NCBI GenBank assembly: GCA_904501735.1 | Contig: CAJGBY010000008.1 | Span: 28,000 to 91,999 of the forward strand | Direction: 5' to 3' | Length of the DNA stretch: 64,000 nt | From: an uncultured Muribaculaceae bacterium | GTDB lineage: Bacteria; Bacteroidota; Bacteroidia; Bacteroidales; Muribaculaceae | Shown here: in pieces, positions 8,552 through 16,427 of the stretch | Numbering within the stretch: the first letter of the stretch is position 1 | Layout: the number at the start of each line of letters is the position of its first letter | The notes under the pieces: model-generated | The model's input: only the letters and a program-made list of their open reading frames with translations | The model's database searches: none | What the model was told of the DNA's origin: nothing | Translations under genes and position numbers: made by a program

Positions 8552-9185
8552 TCAAGAGTCAAATTTGGAAGATTCGTTATGTCATGCACCGCTAAAACGA
8601 ATGATTACTTATACGAAAGATTTTGTGCAAAAGTGTGAAGGTAAAATTCCATTGCCGAAGGAGGTAAATGTTTTATTAAAACAAGACCTTCAAGATACAA
8701 TATATGCGAATCCACAGTGGGATAGTTTGTATTTTGAACAAGAAGCTGATAGGATAACATGTCTTATTGTTCCTATGAGAGTTAATACAACTAATGGGGA
8801 GTTCTTGACAAATCTGAGAGTTTCAAATAATTATCTTTCTTATAGTAAAATGGTTATTTCGGATTTTAGGCTTCAAGATAAAGAAAATACTGAATATATC
8901 TCAATTTATTCTAATATATGGGGTAGACTTATAGGAGCAGCCGTTTATGATGAACATATGGCTATTAAAGAATATGTTTCTTTAGAGATGCTTGGTGCTC
9001 AAGATTTCTTGACTAAAGAAAGGGATACCTCAAAATCAATATATCAGAAAAACAAAACTGTCTTCCCTATATATCGCAGAAGTAAAGTAATTCCTTCGAA
9101 TATTCTTAAATATGCCGATAGCAGACCAAGTAATAATCATGGAGTATACAAACAAAGAGGAAGTCTTAATTTAATAATATATTGA
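8469..9185 (+). CDS. Exported protein, paralogue 3 of a local family
   Basis: 238 residues with a signal peptide almost identical to that of the preceding gene (cleavage near SITAQ). Landmarks: LPKEVNVLLKQ, PQWDSLYF, LIVPMRVN. The C-terminal motif seen as DWR...GYHR in the paralogues is here a weaker DSRPSNNHGVYKQRG, so the tail has drifted. It is the last complete member of the row; a frame remnant follows directly. No known domain recognised. Confidence 0.72.
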   Translation: MNAKRNISAIVIALMCVLSITAQDTIPVQESNLEDSLCHAPLKRMITYTKDFVQKCEGKIPLPKEVNVLLKQDLQDTIYANPQWDSLYFEQEADRITCLIVPMRVNTTNGEFLTNLRVSNNYLSYSKMVISDFRLQDKENTEYISIYSNIWGRLIGAAVYDEHMAIKEYVSLEMLGAQDFLTKERDTSKSIYQKNKTVFPIYRRSKVIPSNILKYADSRPSNNHGVYKQRGSLNLIIY

Positions 9186-9363
9186 TTTCAATGGGTGGGA
9201 TGCGTTTGTAATCGAAGGCACTGAGTCAAATGTCTACGACATTATTTTCCTCGGAGACTTAAAAAGTCCCGGGTATAATAATATATCATGGCTTATTGGT
9301 GCAAGTTGTGATAGTGCAACCTCAATCGAGGTTGTGTGGGTGAGATGTCATTGCTATCCCTAA
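9184..9363 (+). pseudogene. 5'-truncated gene remnant
   Basis: A frame without start codon is open for 59 codons to a TAA at 9361-9363. It reads plausible protein (GWDAFVIEGTESNVYDIIFL and GDLKSPGYNNISWLIG). An in-frame stop lies just upstream (9175-9177), so it cannot be translated from the preceding gene without a frameshift. Codon choice is less AT-rich than in the neighbours. The word GWDAF also occurs near the end of the DUF4251-like gene at 10106, but that may be chance. Probably the tail of a lost gene. Confidence 0.4.
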
Positions 9364-9620
9364 GATTCGCGTTGCTCATCATAGGATTAAGATTGTGAAA
9401 CACCCTTCGGGCGTTTTCGGTTTTCTGGACAGACGGATATTTTTTTTGACGCAAGAACAAAAGTACATATCTTTTCTTGTAAAAAGGAGAGAGTATAGAC
9501 TATTTGTGCAATAGAAACAAGTAATATTGGTAATTAATATGTTTAGGAGGGGACTTCGGAATTGTAATTATAATAATATATAAAGGAGTCCCCTTGTTTT
9601 GTAATTAAAAAGCTTAACCG
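9364..9620 (+). promoter_or_regulatory. Intergenic region with hairpins and a decayed copy of the repeat-type promoter
   Basis: A short hairpin (ACACCC TTC GGGCGT followed by TTTTC) lies near 9400-9420. From about 9470 the sequence follows the order of the three repeat-type promoters (TTTTCTTG, A/G-rich tract, CTATTTGTGCAATAG), but the TGCGTACT repeats are gone and the -7 box is off consensus. At 9548-9594 AGGGGACT pairs with AGTCCCCT around an AT-rich 31-base loop, followed by TTGTTTTG, shortly before the next gene. Confidence 0.4.
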
Positions 9621-10001
9621 ATGAAAAAGAAATATATTAGCAGATCCCTTTTTGTGATAGTGGCAGTAGTGATGCTAATGTCGGAATTGGTGCTATTGTT
9701 CAATTATGAGTTTGACTATATGAGCGCCAATAGTGTGGCAATCATGTCGTCGAGCAATGTGGTGTTGGGAGTGATAATGCTTCTACCAACACTATTGTGG
9801 GGGCGACTTGATAGAAAAGTGTCGCTATATTTAGTGGTGTTTTTTACCAGCTCGATAATAGGATCGTTGATAGAGCTGATGACTCAACAGGGAAATGTGA
9901 TAGCAGCAGTGTGCTGTGCGATAACTGTGGTTGTAAACATTATGATTATGGTGCTGCTGGTGATGAGAGGGTGTTTTGGCGAAGATTTTGACGAAGAATA
10001 G
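9621..10001 (+). CDS. Small integral membrane protein of unknown function
   Basis: 126 residues with four predicted membrane segments: SLFVIVAVVMLMSELVLLF, SSNVVLGVIMLLPTLLW, LYLVVFFTSSIIGSLIEL and VCCAITVVVNIMIMVLLVM. It ends in an acidic tail (GEDFDEE). No family is recognised. It follows the decayed promoter region and precedes the DUF4251-like gene, which has its own promoter beginning just after this stop. Confidence 0.6.
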   Translation: MKKKYISRSLFVIVAVVMLMSELVLLFNYEFDYMSANSVAIMSSSNVVLGVIMLLPTLLWGRLDRKVSLYLVVFFTSSIIGSLIELMTQQGNVIAAVCCAITVVVNIMIMVLLVMRGCFGEDFDEE

Positions 10002-10017
10002 TGCAAAATATGTGATT

Positions 10018-10075
10018 TGCGTACTTTTTGCGTACTGTTTTTCTTGGTGAAAGGGGTAGAAGTGTGTTATCTTTG
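10018..10075 (+). promoter_or_regulatory. Repeat-type promoter, copy 3 of 3
   Basis: TGCGTACT at 10018-10025 and 10029-10036, TTG at 10044-10046, and the -7 box TATCTTTG at 10068-10075. All distances match copies 1 and 2, although the gene behind it is unrelated in sequence and the flanks are not duplicated. The intervening bases TTTTTCTTGG and AAAGGGGTA are also kept. This is the copy that argues for a true shared regulator. Confidence 0.75.
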
Positions 10076-10105
10076 CGAAAAACTAACGAATAAAACTGTA
10101 CAATT

Positions 10106-10777
10106 ATGAAGAAAACAATTTTATCGATAATAATGATTATGGCTGTTGGGTTAGGCTTGACAGCACAGGAAAATAATGATACAGCCACTCGAGAACTATC
10201 GAAGAAGGAACAAAAGGCTCTTGAGAAAAAGAAAAAACAACAGGAGGATTCGATAGCTCATGTGGAAGCTGTGGAAGCTATAAAGAATGGGGTGTATATA
10301 TTGTTTGTCGACAAAACTATGGGTCGTAAGGTGTATGACGATTCACGCCACTTGAACTTTGTGATAGTGGAGAATGGTAAGATTCTTATTCAAACAGGAT
10401 CGGCAACTTCATATTCGGGGAATAACAACCTTGGTGGTATCACCGTGATGAGCGAAATAGTGGGCGATGTGAAGCTCGAAGAGAAGAAGAACGGCGAGGT
10501 GAAAAGCTCGTTCAAGGTGGTGGACAATTTCTTGTCGGGCAATGTGAATGTGAAGCTACACAAGAAAGGAAATTATGGCGAAGTGAGTATTTTGCACATG
10601 AAGACTGGCGACCATATCGTATTCTTTGGAAATATCGTACCATTTACACCTGAATTGGCAAGTAGCGGTGCTATAGAGGTGGGCAGATTGTTTGTGTCGC
10701 AAGGTTGGGACGCGTTCTCGCTGGGTAAAAAACATGATGTGGGGTCGCTTATGGACTACTTATCGGGTGCTCGATAA
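10106..10777 (+). CDS. DUF4251-like exported protein
   Basis: 223 residues: a signal peptide (cleavage near GLTAQ), a charged coiled stretch rich in Lys/Glu (residues 28-60), then a beta-rich domain. The pattern LNFVIVENGKILIQTGSA, LGGITVMSEIVGDVKLEEKK, VNVKLHKKGNYGEVSI, IVPFTPE matches the way DUF4251 proteins read (no search was run). These are periplasmic or outer-membrane Bacteroidota proteins of unknown role. It shares the repeat-type promoter with the two duplicated exported paralogues, so it is probably made under the same condition. Confidence 0.75.
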   Translation: MKKTILSIIMIMAVGLGLTAQENNDTATRELSKKEQKALEKKKKQQEDSIAHVEAVEAIKNGVYILFVDKTMGRKVYDDSRHLNFVIVENGKILIQTGSATSYSGNNNLGGITVMSEIVGDVKLEEKKNGEVKSSFKVVDNFLSGNVNVKLHKKGNYGEVSILHMKTGDHIVFFGNIVPFTPELASSGAIEVGRLFVSQGWDAFSLGKKHDVGSLMDYLSGAR

Positions 10778-10799
10778 GGGCGATGCTGACAAAAATGTG

Positions 10800-10807
10800 T
10801 ATCTTTG
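10800..10807 (+). promoter_or_regulatory. -7 promoter box TATCTTTG
   Basis: A consensus -7 box 30 bp before the methyltransferase ATG, in the 60-bp gap after the DUF4251-like gene. It marks the start of a separate three-gene unit (methyltransferase, SPOR lipoprotein, GNAT). Confidence 0.55.
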
Positions 10808-10837
10808 TGGTTGGATAAATGATAAAAGAGAAGAATT

Positions 10838-11578
10838 ATGGCTTTTAGCGACCAATTGATAGACCCCAAGAAGGACCCAATGGGTGCCGCGATATTGGAT
10901 TATGCACGCACAGGCAAGGCTGCGCGTTTGCGAGTGTTGTCATCAATGTTTGAAGAGGATGAAATGCCTATCGAGACATTGTTCCGCTCGTTTGACGAGA
11001 TGCCAGCTATCGAGCAAGAAGCATTGCGCATGGCTAAAGGAAAAATCCTTGATGTGGGAGCAGGTAGTGGTTGCCATGCACTTGCGTTGCAAGACATGGG
11101 CAAGGATGTGTGTGCTGTGGAGATATCGCCATTGTCGGTTGAGGCAATGCAACTTCGTGGGGTGAAAGATGCACGACTTGTGAATATGTTTGACGCACGA
11201 TTCACCGAGAAATATGACACTATCTTGATGTTGATGAATGGCTCGGGAATAGTGGGACGCCTGGAAAATATGCCAATGTTTTTTGATAGAATGCGCGAGA
11301 TGCTCAATCCTGGTGGCGTGATACTGATGGATTCGAGCGACTTGAAGTATCTGTATGAAAACGAGGACGGCAGCGTGGACATAGACCTAAATGGCGAATA
11401 TTATGGTTTGGTGGACTATGAAATGCGTTATAAGGGTGTGAGAGGTGGCAAGTTCGATTGTTTGTATGTCGATTTTGATACACTTGCATGCTGTGCCGAG
11501 GCTTGTGGCTTCACTGCAACGCTGGTGAAGGAAGGCGAGCACTATGACTATTTGTGTGAATTGAAGATTAAGGACTAA
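10838..11578 (+). CDS. Class I SAM-dependent methyltransferase
   Basis: 246 residues. The SAM-binding motif I is clear (ILDVGAGSGCHALAL, about residues 70-84), followed by the acidic end of strand 2 (VCAVEISPLSVEAM), the motif near YDTILMLMNGSGIVG and the post-motif region MLNPGGVILMDSSDL. The substrate is not predictable. It is the first gene of a tight run: the SPOR lipoprotein starts 8 bp later. Confidence 0.9.
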   Translation: MAFSDQLIDPKKDPMGAAILDYARTGKAARLRVLSSMFEEDEMPIETLFRSFDEMPAIEQEALRMAKGKILDVGAGSGCHALALQDMGKDVCAVEISPLSVEAMQLRGVKDARLVNMFDARFTEKYDTILMLMNGSGIVGRLENMPMFFDRMREMLNPGGVILMDSSDLKYLYENEDGSVDIDLNGEYYGLVDYEMRYKGVRGGKFDCLYVDFDTLACCAEACGFTATLVKEGEHYDYLCELKIKD

Positions 11579-11585
11579 TGTCGAA

Positions 11586-12101
11586 ATGACTGCTATGAGA
11601 ATAAAATGGTTGATGATGGCGATGGTGGCTGTATTGATGGTGGCTACATCGTGCAAAACTACCGAGGAAAATTATCGCGCGGCTTATGAGATTGCTGCCG
11701 AACGCAAAATGGGTGGAAATGCAAGCATGAATCGCGACTTGCGTGGATTTATCGAACGCGAAAAGCGTCTTGCAGAAACTCGTGTGGTGGCAGGCGACTC
11801 GGTGCGTATGGTAACCGAACGAGTAACGATGGTTGATGGCGAGAATGCCAATTTGCATCGTTATAATGTGGTGGTGGGCGATTTCAAGCAGGTGTTCAAT
11901 GCTCGCTCGTTCCGCAATCGCATCAATGAGGCCGAAGGTAATAATGACCAGTCGTATGTGGTGATGGACCCACAAAAGTTGTATTATGTGGTGTACAAGG
12001 GCTTTGATACCGAAGAAGCTGCAGCAGAGTTCTTGCGCAATAAGGATAACTTTAAGATTCTTGTACCTAAGAAGGATCCTTGGATAGTGGAATTGCCTTG
12101 A
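11586..12101 (+). CDS. SPOR-domain lipoprotein
   Basis: 171 residues. Lipoprotein signal with Cys23 (MVATSC); a second Met at codon 4 (11595) gives a more usual signal length. The C-terminal half (about residues 92-165) reads as a SPOR domain (HRYNVVVGDFKQVFNARSF, then LYYVVYKGFDTEEAAAEFL), which binds denuded peptidoglycan glycan strands, commonly at division sites. The stop overlaps the ATG of the GNAT gene (TGATG), so they are co-translated. A role in envelope or division is inferred from the domain only. Confidence 0.85.
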   Translation: MTAMRIKWLMMAMVAVLMVATSCKTTEENYRAAYEIAAERKMGGNASMNRDLRGFIEREKRLAETRVVAGDSVRMVTERVTMVDGENANLHRYNVVVGDFKQVFNARSFRNRINEAEGNNDQSYVVMDPQKLYYVVYKGFDTEEAAAEFLRNKDNFKILVPKKDPWIVELP

Positions 12102-12613
12102 TGCCAACAACAACCGATGATATACAAGCACTGAAGCACGGGTGGAAGGTCGGATTTGGCGATGATGATGAGTTTGTGGACTATTTCTTTGCCAATTATG
12201 ATGATGAAACGACTCGCCGAGTGATGCGCAACGCCGAAGGCGAAATTGTGGCGCAGATGCATTGTTTCGTGTTTGACGATGAGGTGTGTGGCGCGAAAGC
12301 TTGCTATGTGTATGGCGTAACCACCTTGCCAGAGTGGCGAGGAACGGGGTTGGCTCGACAAATGATAACCGAAGCACTGACTGCGATGCGTGCCGATGCC
12401 GTGGGCTATGCTGTGCTGATAGCGCAGGAGGAGGGCTTGCGAAAGTGGTATGAAACGCTGGGATTTGTGTCGATGAATCACACGATAGATGTGAGAGGCG
12501 CTGACGATGATATGAATTTCGGGATGGACGATGCCTCGCTGAACCAAGGCTTGTACTACATACTTAATGAGGAAATAAAAGAATTCACCCACGAGGTGAG
12601 GGTAAATAAATGA
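12101..12613 (+). CDS. GNAT-family N-acetyltransferase
   Basis: 170 residues when started at 12101, where ATG overlaps the upstream stop; an in-frame ATG 21 bp earlier lies inside the upstream gene and is less likely. The acetyl-CoA pyrophosphate-binding motif A is visible as YVYGVTTLPEWRGTGLARQMI (about 76-95), preceded by a beta strand GEIVAQMHCFVFDDEVCGAK and followed by the motif B region LRKWYETLGF. This C-terminal pattern resembles acetyltransferases of small molecules, but the acceptor is unknown. Confidence 0.88.
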   Translation: MPTTTDDIQALKHGWKVGFGDDDEFVDYFFANYDDETTRRVMRNAEGEIVAQMHCFVFDDEVCGAKACYVYGVTTLPEWRGTGLARQMITEALTAMRADAVGYAVLIAQEEGLRKWYETLGFVSMNHTIDVRGADDDMNFGMDDASLNQGLYYILNEEIKEFTHEVRVNK

Positions 12614-12649
12614 ATAAAAGCATCGGTCACCCGATGCTTTTATTCATTT
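12608..12649 (+). terminator. Bidirectional terminator, perfect 19-bp stem
   Basis: Each arm is 19 bases (12608-12626 and 12631-12649) with loop TCAC; the stem core is AAAGCATCGG. A-rich and T-rich flanks lie in the arms themselves. It overlaps the ends of the two convergent genes and would stop both transcripts. Confidence 0.85.
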
Positions 12650-13076
12650 ATTGCTTATTAAATATCTTTATAACAGGAACTGTTTTTTGCATTTCCATTT
12701 TGGTTTCATATTGATATGTACCAATATGTCGTGCAACTTGACTTGATTTTACTTTTACAATTTGGTCATCATAGAAATGAGAATTTTCATCGCCTACGAG
12801 CATAACAAGTGTGCCATAATATGATATACTACCGTAGTTGTTTTCTCCTGAATATGCCAAAGCGACATTGTTTGCTAATACTTGCATTACTTTAAACGAT
12901 GGCGCAGAAAATTCATCTCCAGGTTCATCGAATAAATTTAAACCAGGAACATGATCTGCATTTTCTTCAGTAACAGTTTCTGTCGGTGTAATAGTTTTGC
13001 TTATTACAAACAAAGAAAGGACAGTCAAAACACTACCTGTGACCAATCCTAATAAAAATACAACCCATTTTTTCAT
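12648..13076 (-). CDS. Membrane-anchored protein of unknown function
   Basis: 142 residues. An N-terminal hydrophobic segment (WVVFLLGLVTGSVLTVLSLFVI) acts as signal anchor, followed by an acidic linker and a small beta-rich domain (FKVMQVLANNVALAYS, YYGTLVMLVGD, PVIKIFN). No known family is recognised. It stands alone, with its own -7 box (TATATTTG on the minus strand, 13114-13107) and the shared terminator behind it. Confidence 0.65.
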   Translation of the reverse strand: MKKWVVFLLGLVTGSVLTVLSLFVISKTITPTETVTEENADHVPGLNLFDEPGDEFSAPSFKVMQVLANNVALAYSGENNYGSISYYGTLVMLVGDENSHFYDDQIVKVKSSQVARHIGTYQYETKMEMQKTVPVIKIFNKQ

Positions 13077-13106
13077 GACGATATCTTTTTAGTGATTAAA
13101 TATTCG

Positions 13107-13114
13107 CAAATATA
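13107..13114 (-). promoter_or_regulatory. -7 promoter box TATATTTG
   Basis: Consensus -7 box on the minus strand, 31 bp before the ATG of the membrane-anchored protein ending at 12648. Confidence 0.5.
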
Positions 13115-13195
13115 ATGATAACATTGCAAAATAGGATGCAAAATGCCAATATAATGCCTTTGTAGGCATTTGTGTGAAAATGATTGCTTGTGGAT

Positions 13196-15169
13196 TTATT
13201 GCATTTCGAAGCTGAGGACTTGGAACTCGGTGCGGCGATTGATTTGGTCGGCAGCATCTTGGTCCTCTTCGCTTAAGCCTTCGATAAATTCTTCGTTAAG
13301 CACATCGCCCTCTTTGAATTGAGGATATAGTCGTGCAATACGCTTGGTGACGGTCTTTGGACGCGATTCGCCATATCCCTTGTGGCGTAAACGACTTTCG
13401 GCAATGCCTTGCGAAATGAGATAGTCGACAACCGACTTGGCGCGTTGGTCGCTGAGACGATTGTTGTATTTATCGGAGCCATGTCGGTCGGTGTGCGACG
13501 ACATTTCGATAGTTACTTGAGGGTTGTCCTTGAGTAGTTGAGCCATTTCGTCGAGCGATGCTTTCGATTCGTCGCGCAACACAGCCTTGTCGAAGTCGTA
13601 GAAGATGTTTTCGACCACTTGAGGTTTTTCGACCGAGGCAAGAATGAAATCGATGTAATATTCGGCATCTTCCTCGATGGTGTCGCTTTCGAACTCTTGT
13701 TTGCCGTTGAGGTAGTTCTTCGCGCTGGCAAGCATAGCATATTTTACGCCTCGTTGCAACTTGAAACGGAAAGTGCCATCGGGTTTGCCCATCGCTTTTT
13801 GGTTAGATCCGTCGTTGCCCACGATGCGAATGATGGCGTTAGGGACAGGTTCTTCGTCCTTATCGAGTACCGAGCCCGAAATCCATATTTGCAAGTCAGG
13901 GAGAAGGAAGCTATATATGTGGTCGTAGCCACGAGCATCGTTGCGATTAGAGCTAAAATAGCCCGATTCGCCTTCGCCAAAGGTGATACCGAAGTCGTCG
14001 GCAGCCGAGTTCATCGGTATGCCCATATTTTCGATGTTCCAAGCGCCCGAAGGAGTAACTTTAGCGCAGAATAGGTCGAGACCACCCACGCCAGCGTGTC
14101 CGTCGCTTGAGAAATATAGAGTGCTATCGTTGCGCCAATAAGGGAATCGCTCGTCGCCAGGAGTGTTGATGACATTACCAAGGTTTTCGAGAGAGCCAAC
14201 GCGTTCCTTGAGGTTGATGCGCCAGATATCCTTACCACCTTGACCACCAGGCATATCGCTCACGAAATATAGCCAATTACCGTCGGCGCTGATAGCAGGG
14301 TCGCCATAGGCCGAGATGGTGTCGCCCGTGATTTCGAGTTTTTGAGGTGCGCTCCATTGAGCTTCGGAGCGTTGAGAGGTGTAAATTTCGACCGAAGTGT
14401 TGGCGTTGGCATCGCGTCGCGCTTTAGCGAGGTACATTGTAGAGCCGTCGGGCGAAAACGCAGTGATACCTTCGTCGAATTCGCTATTTAGTTCGCCTTC
14501 GGCAAGTTCGGGGCGTTGCCAAGCACCTTTTTCGTTCTTTTTGGCAACAAAGATGTCGCTTTTCTTGGTACCTGTGATTTCACTTTTGTGAGTGCCAGTA
14601 GCCTTTTCGCTCGAAGAAGTGAAATAGAGTTGTTCGTAGTTGCTACCAGGCAAGAACATAGGCGAGAAATCGGCACGGCGCGAATTGAACAGCTTGGCGT
14701 TCTTAATGATGTAGCGTTTAGGATTGTTTTTCCACTTCAAAGCAAGGTTGCAGCCTCGTTTGCCGTCGCGCGCCTCGCTCGATGAAGGGTTGAATGCAAG
14801 ATAAGTGTCGTAGTTCTTCAGCGCAGCCGCATATTTACCCTCTTCGTGGAGCGATTGCGCCAAGTAGAGGAATAGTGTGCTGTCGGGGTATTGGTAGCGA
14901 GCAGCATTTTGGTAGGCAGCCGAAGCACGCGCGCTCATGTTGAGTTTGCGGTAGCATTCGCCCATTTTGAAAGCTATTTCACCTCTGAGGGGGCGTTCTT
15001 CGCGTTTCACGAGAGTGTTGTAGACCTTGCGATAGGTGTTGGCTGCGTCGTTGTATTCGCCACGCTCCATTTGCTCGTTGGCAACACTCAATTTGGCGCT
15101 GCCACAACTCGACAATGATAGACACATTGCGCCTATCAGCATATATAATATGTAGCTTATCTGTTTCAT
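13196..15169 (-). CDS. porE: PorE-like type IX secretion lipoprotein (TPR, beta-propeller, CRD, OmpA)
   Basis: 657 residues. Lipoprotein signal with Cys22 (LSLSSC); TPR repeats at about 30-140; a WD40/PD40-type beta-propeller at about 155-440 (ADFSPMFLP, GITAFSPDGSTMYLA, GDPAISADGNWLYFVSDMPG, LYFSSDGHAGVGGLDLF); a carboxypeptidase-regulatory-like domain at about 450-540; and an OmpA C-terminal domain at about 545-657 with the peptidoglycan-binding pattern MSSHTDRHGSDKYNNRLSDQ. This exact domain order is that of PorE of Porphyromonas gingivalis (PG1058), which anchors the type IX secretion machinery to peptidoglycan. Other OmpA/propeller lipoproteins of Bacteroidota share it in part, so PorE is likely but not certain. 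Confidence 0.85.
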   Translation of the reverse strand: MKQISYILYMLIGAMCLSLSSCGSAKLSVANEQMERGEYNDAANTYRKVYNTLVKREERPLRGEIAFKMGECYRKLNMSARASAAYQNAARYQYPDSTLFLYLAQSLHEEGKYAAALKNYDTYLAFNPSSSEARDGKRGCNLALKWKNNPKRYIIKNAKLFNSRRADFSPMFLPGSNYEQLYFTSSSEKATGTHKSEITGTKKSDIFVAKKNEKGAWQRPELAEGELNSEFDEGITAFSPDGSTMYLAKARRDANANTSVEIYTSQRSEAQWSAPQKLEITGDTISAYGDPAISADGNWLYFVSDMPGGQGGKDIWRINLKERVGSLENLGNVINTPGDERFPYWRNDSTLYFSSDGHAGVGGLDLFCAKVTPSGAWNIENMGIPMNSAADDFGITFGEGESGYFSSNRNDARGYDHIYSFLLPDLQIWISGSVLDKDEEPVPNAIIRIVGNDGSNQKAMGKPDGTFRFKLQRGVKYAMLASAKNYLNGKQEFESDTIEEDAEYYIDFILASVEKPQVVENIFYDFDKAVLRDESKASLDEMAQLLKDNPQVTIEMSSHTDRHGSDKYNNRLSDQRAKSVVDYLISQGIAESRLRHKGYGESRPKTVTKRIARLYPQFKEGDVLNEEFIEGLSEEDQDAADQINRRTEFQVLSFEMQ

Positions 15170-15209
15170 AGTTTCCTATAAAAACGAAAGAGTGCCGCTA
15201 TTTATTGTA

Positions 15210-16427
15210 TTATCGCAAAAGGAGAGAGCTATCGCCGTAGCTCAAGAAGCGATAATCGTGGCTCAACGCGTAGTCGTAGATAGCTTTCCAGTTGCCGTCG
15301 ACAAATGCCGAAACAAGAAGCAACAATGTGGATTGTGGTTGATGGAAATTGGTGATCATACCACGAATTACACGGAACTTGAACGACGGAGCAATCATGA
15401 TCTGTGTGCTACCGATGTAGCGGTCGATACCATTGCGATCGAGGTGGTCGATGATGGCTTGTAGCGCGTCGGCAGTAGAGATGGCGTAATCTTGTTGGTA
15501 TGGAGCCCATTGCTTTACGCGCAATTCCTCTTCGTTGGCATCGGGATTATTCAAAAGAGTGATACCAATGTAGTAGAGGCTTTCGAGTGTGCGCACCGAA
15601 GTAGTGCCAACAGCAATTACATTTCCATTAGCCTTTATAAGGTCAACAAGTAGACTTTTTTCGACAGAAATGAACTCGGTGTGCATGTCGTGCTCGCCGA
15701 TTGACTCCGATTTGACTGGTTGGAAAGTGCCAGCGCCCACATGCAGAGTGAGTTCGCGTCGAGAAATGCCTTGTCGGTCACACTCGGCAAGCACCTCATC
15801 GGTGAAGTGTAATCCAGCCGTTGGAGCTGCTACGCTACCCTCGATGTGCGAGTAGACAGTTTGGTAGTCGGCTGAGTCGGATTCCTCGGTGTTGCGATTG
15901 AGGTATGGAGGAATTGGAATTTCGCCAATAGCTTCGAGAAGAGACGCGAAAGTGATATTGTCGTTGTTCCAAGAGAAAATAATTTCAAAAGCATTGCCTT
16001 TCTGTTCGCCACGAGTTGCAGCGAGTTCGACTTCGCAACCATTCACATTGACTACTTGAGTGAGGCTGCCTGCTTTCCATCGTTTAGAGTTGCCCACGAA
16101 GCATAGCCAGCTGCATTGGCTTGTGGTTTGAAACACTTGAGCATAATCGCGAGGAGCGATAGGTTCGAGGCAGAAAATCTCGATGATAGCACCAGCATTT
16201 GGCTTCTGGAAGCGCAAACGGGCATTGATAACGCGAGTGTTGTTGTAGACGAGCATCGACTGTTGAGGAAGAAGACGAGGCACATCATAGAAACGCAAAT
16301 CTTGTATATCACCATTTTGATATACAAGAAGTTTGCATTGTTCGCGTTGAGTGAGCGGGTGCTTAGCTATACGCTCATCGGGAAGCGGATAGTTAAAGTC
16401 TTTTATTTGAATGTCTTTGATATTCAT
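15210..16427 (-). CDS. queA: tRNA S-adenosylmethionine ribosyltransferase-isomerase QueA
   Basis: 405 residues, somewhat longer than the usual about 345-350. Transfers and isomerises the ribose of SAM onto 7-aminomethyl-7-deazaguanine in tRNA to make epoxyqueuosine. Family stretches are clear: FNYPLPDERIAKHPLTQRE at the start, SMLVYNNTRVINARL, the SAM/active-site region PTAGLHFTDEVL, TLHVGAGTFQPVK, GTTSVRTLES and the C-terminal TNFHQPQSTLLLLVSAF. Its ATG shares a base with the stop of the upstream PatB-like gene (TAATG), so both are in one unit. Confidence 0.95.
   Translation of the reverse strand: MNIKDIQIKDFNYPLPDERIAKHPLTQREQCKLLVYQNGDIQDLRFYDVPRLLPQQSMLVYNNTRVINARLRFQKPNAGAIIEIFCLEPIAPRDYAQVFQTTSQCSWLCFVGNSKRWKAGSLTQVVNVNGCEVELAATRGEQKGNAFEIIFSWNNDNITFASLLEAIGEIPIPPYLNRNTEESDSADYQTVYSHIEGSVAAPTAGLHFTDEVLAECDRQGISRRELTLHVGAGTFQPVKSESIGEHDMHTEFISVEKSLLVDLIKANGNVIAVGTTSVRTLESLYYIGITLLNNPDANEEELRVKQWAPYQQDYAISTADALQAIIDHLDRNGIDRYIGSTQIMIAPSFKFRVIRGMITNFHQPQSTLLLLVSAFVDGNWKAIYDYALSHDYRFLSYGDSSLLLR

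Noticed and set aside
11568..12592. Long minus-strand reading frames (269 and 202 codons) opposite the SPOR and GNAT genes
   Set aside because: Both are antisense to well-supported genes with clear motifs, are His/Cys/Ser-rich shadows, and show no family resemblance.
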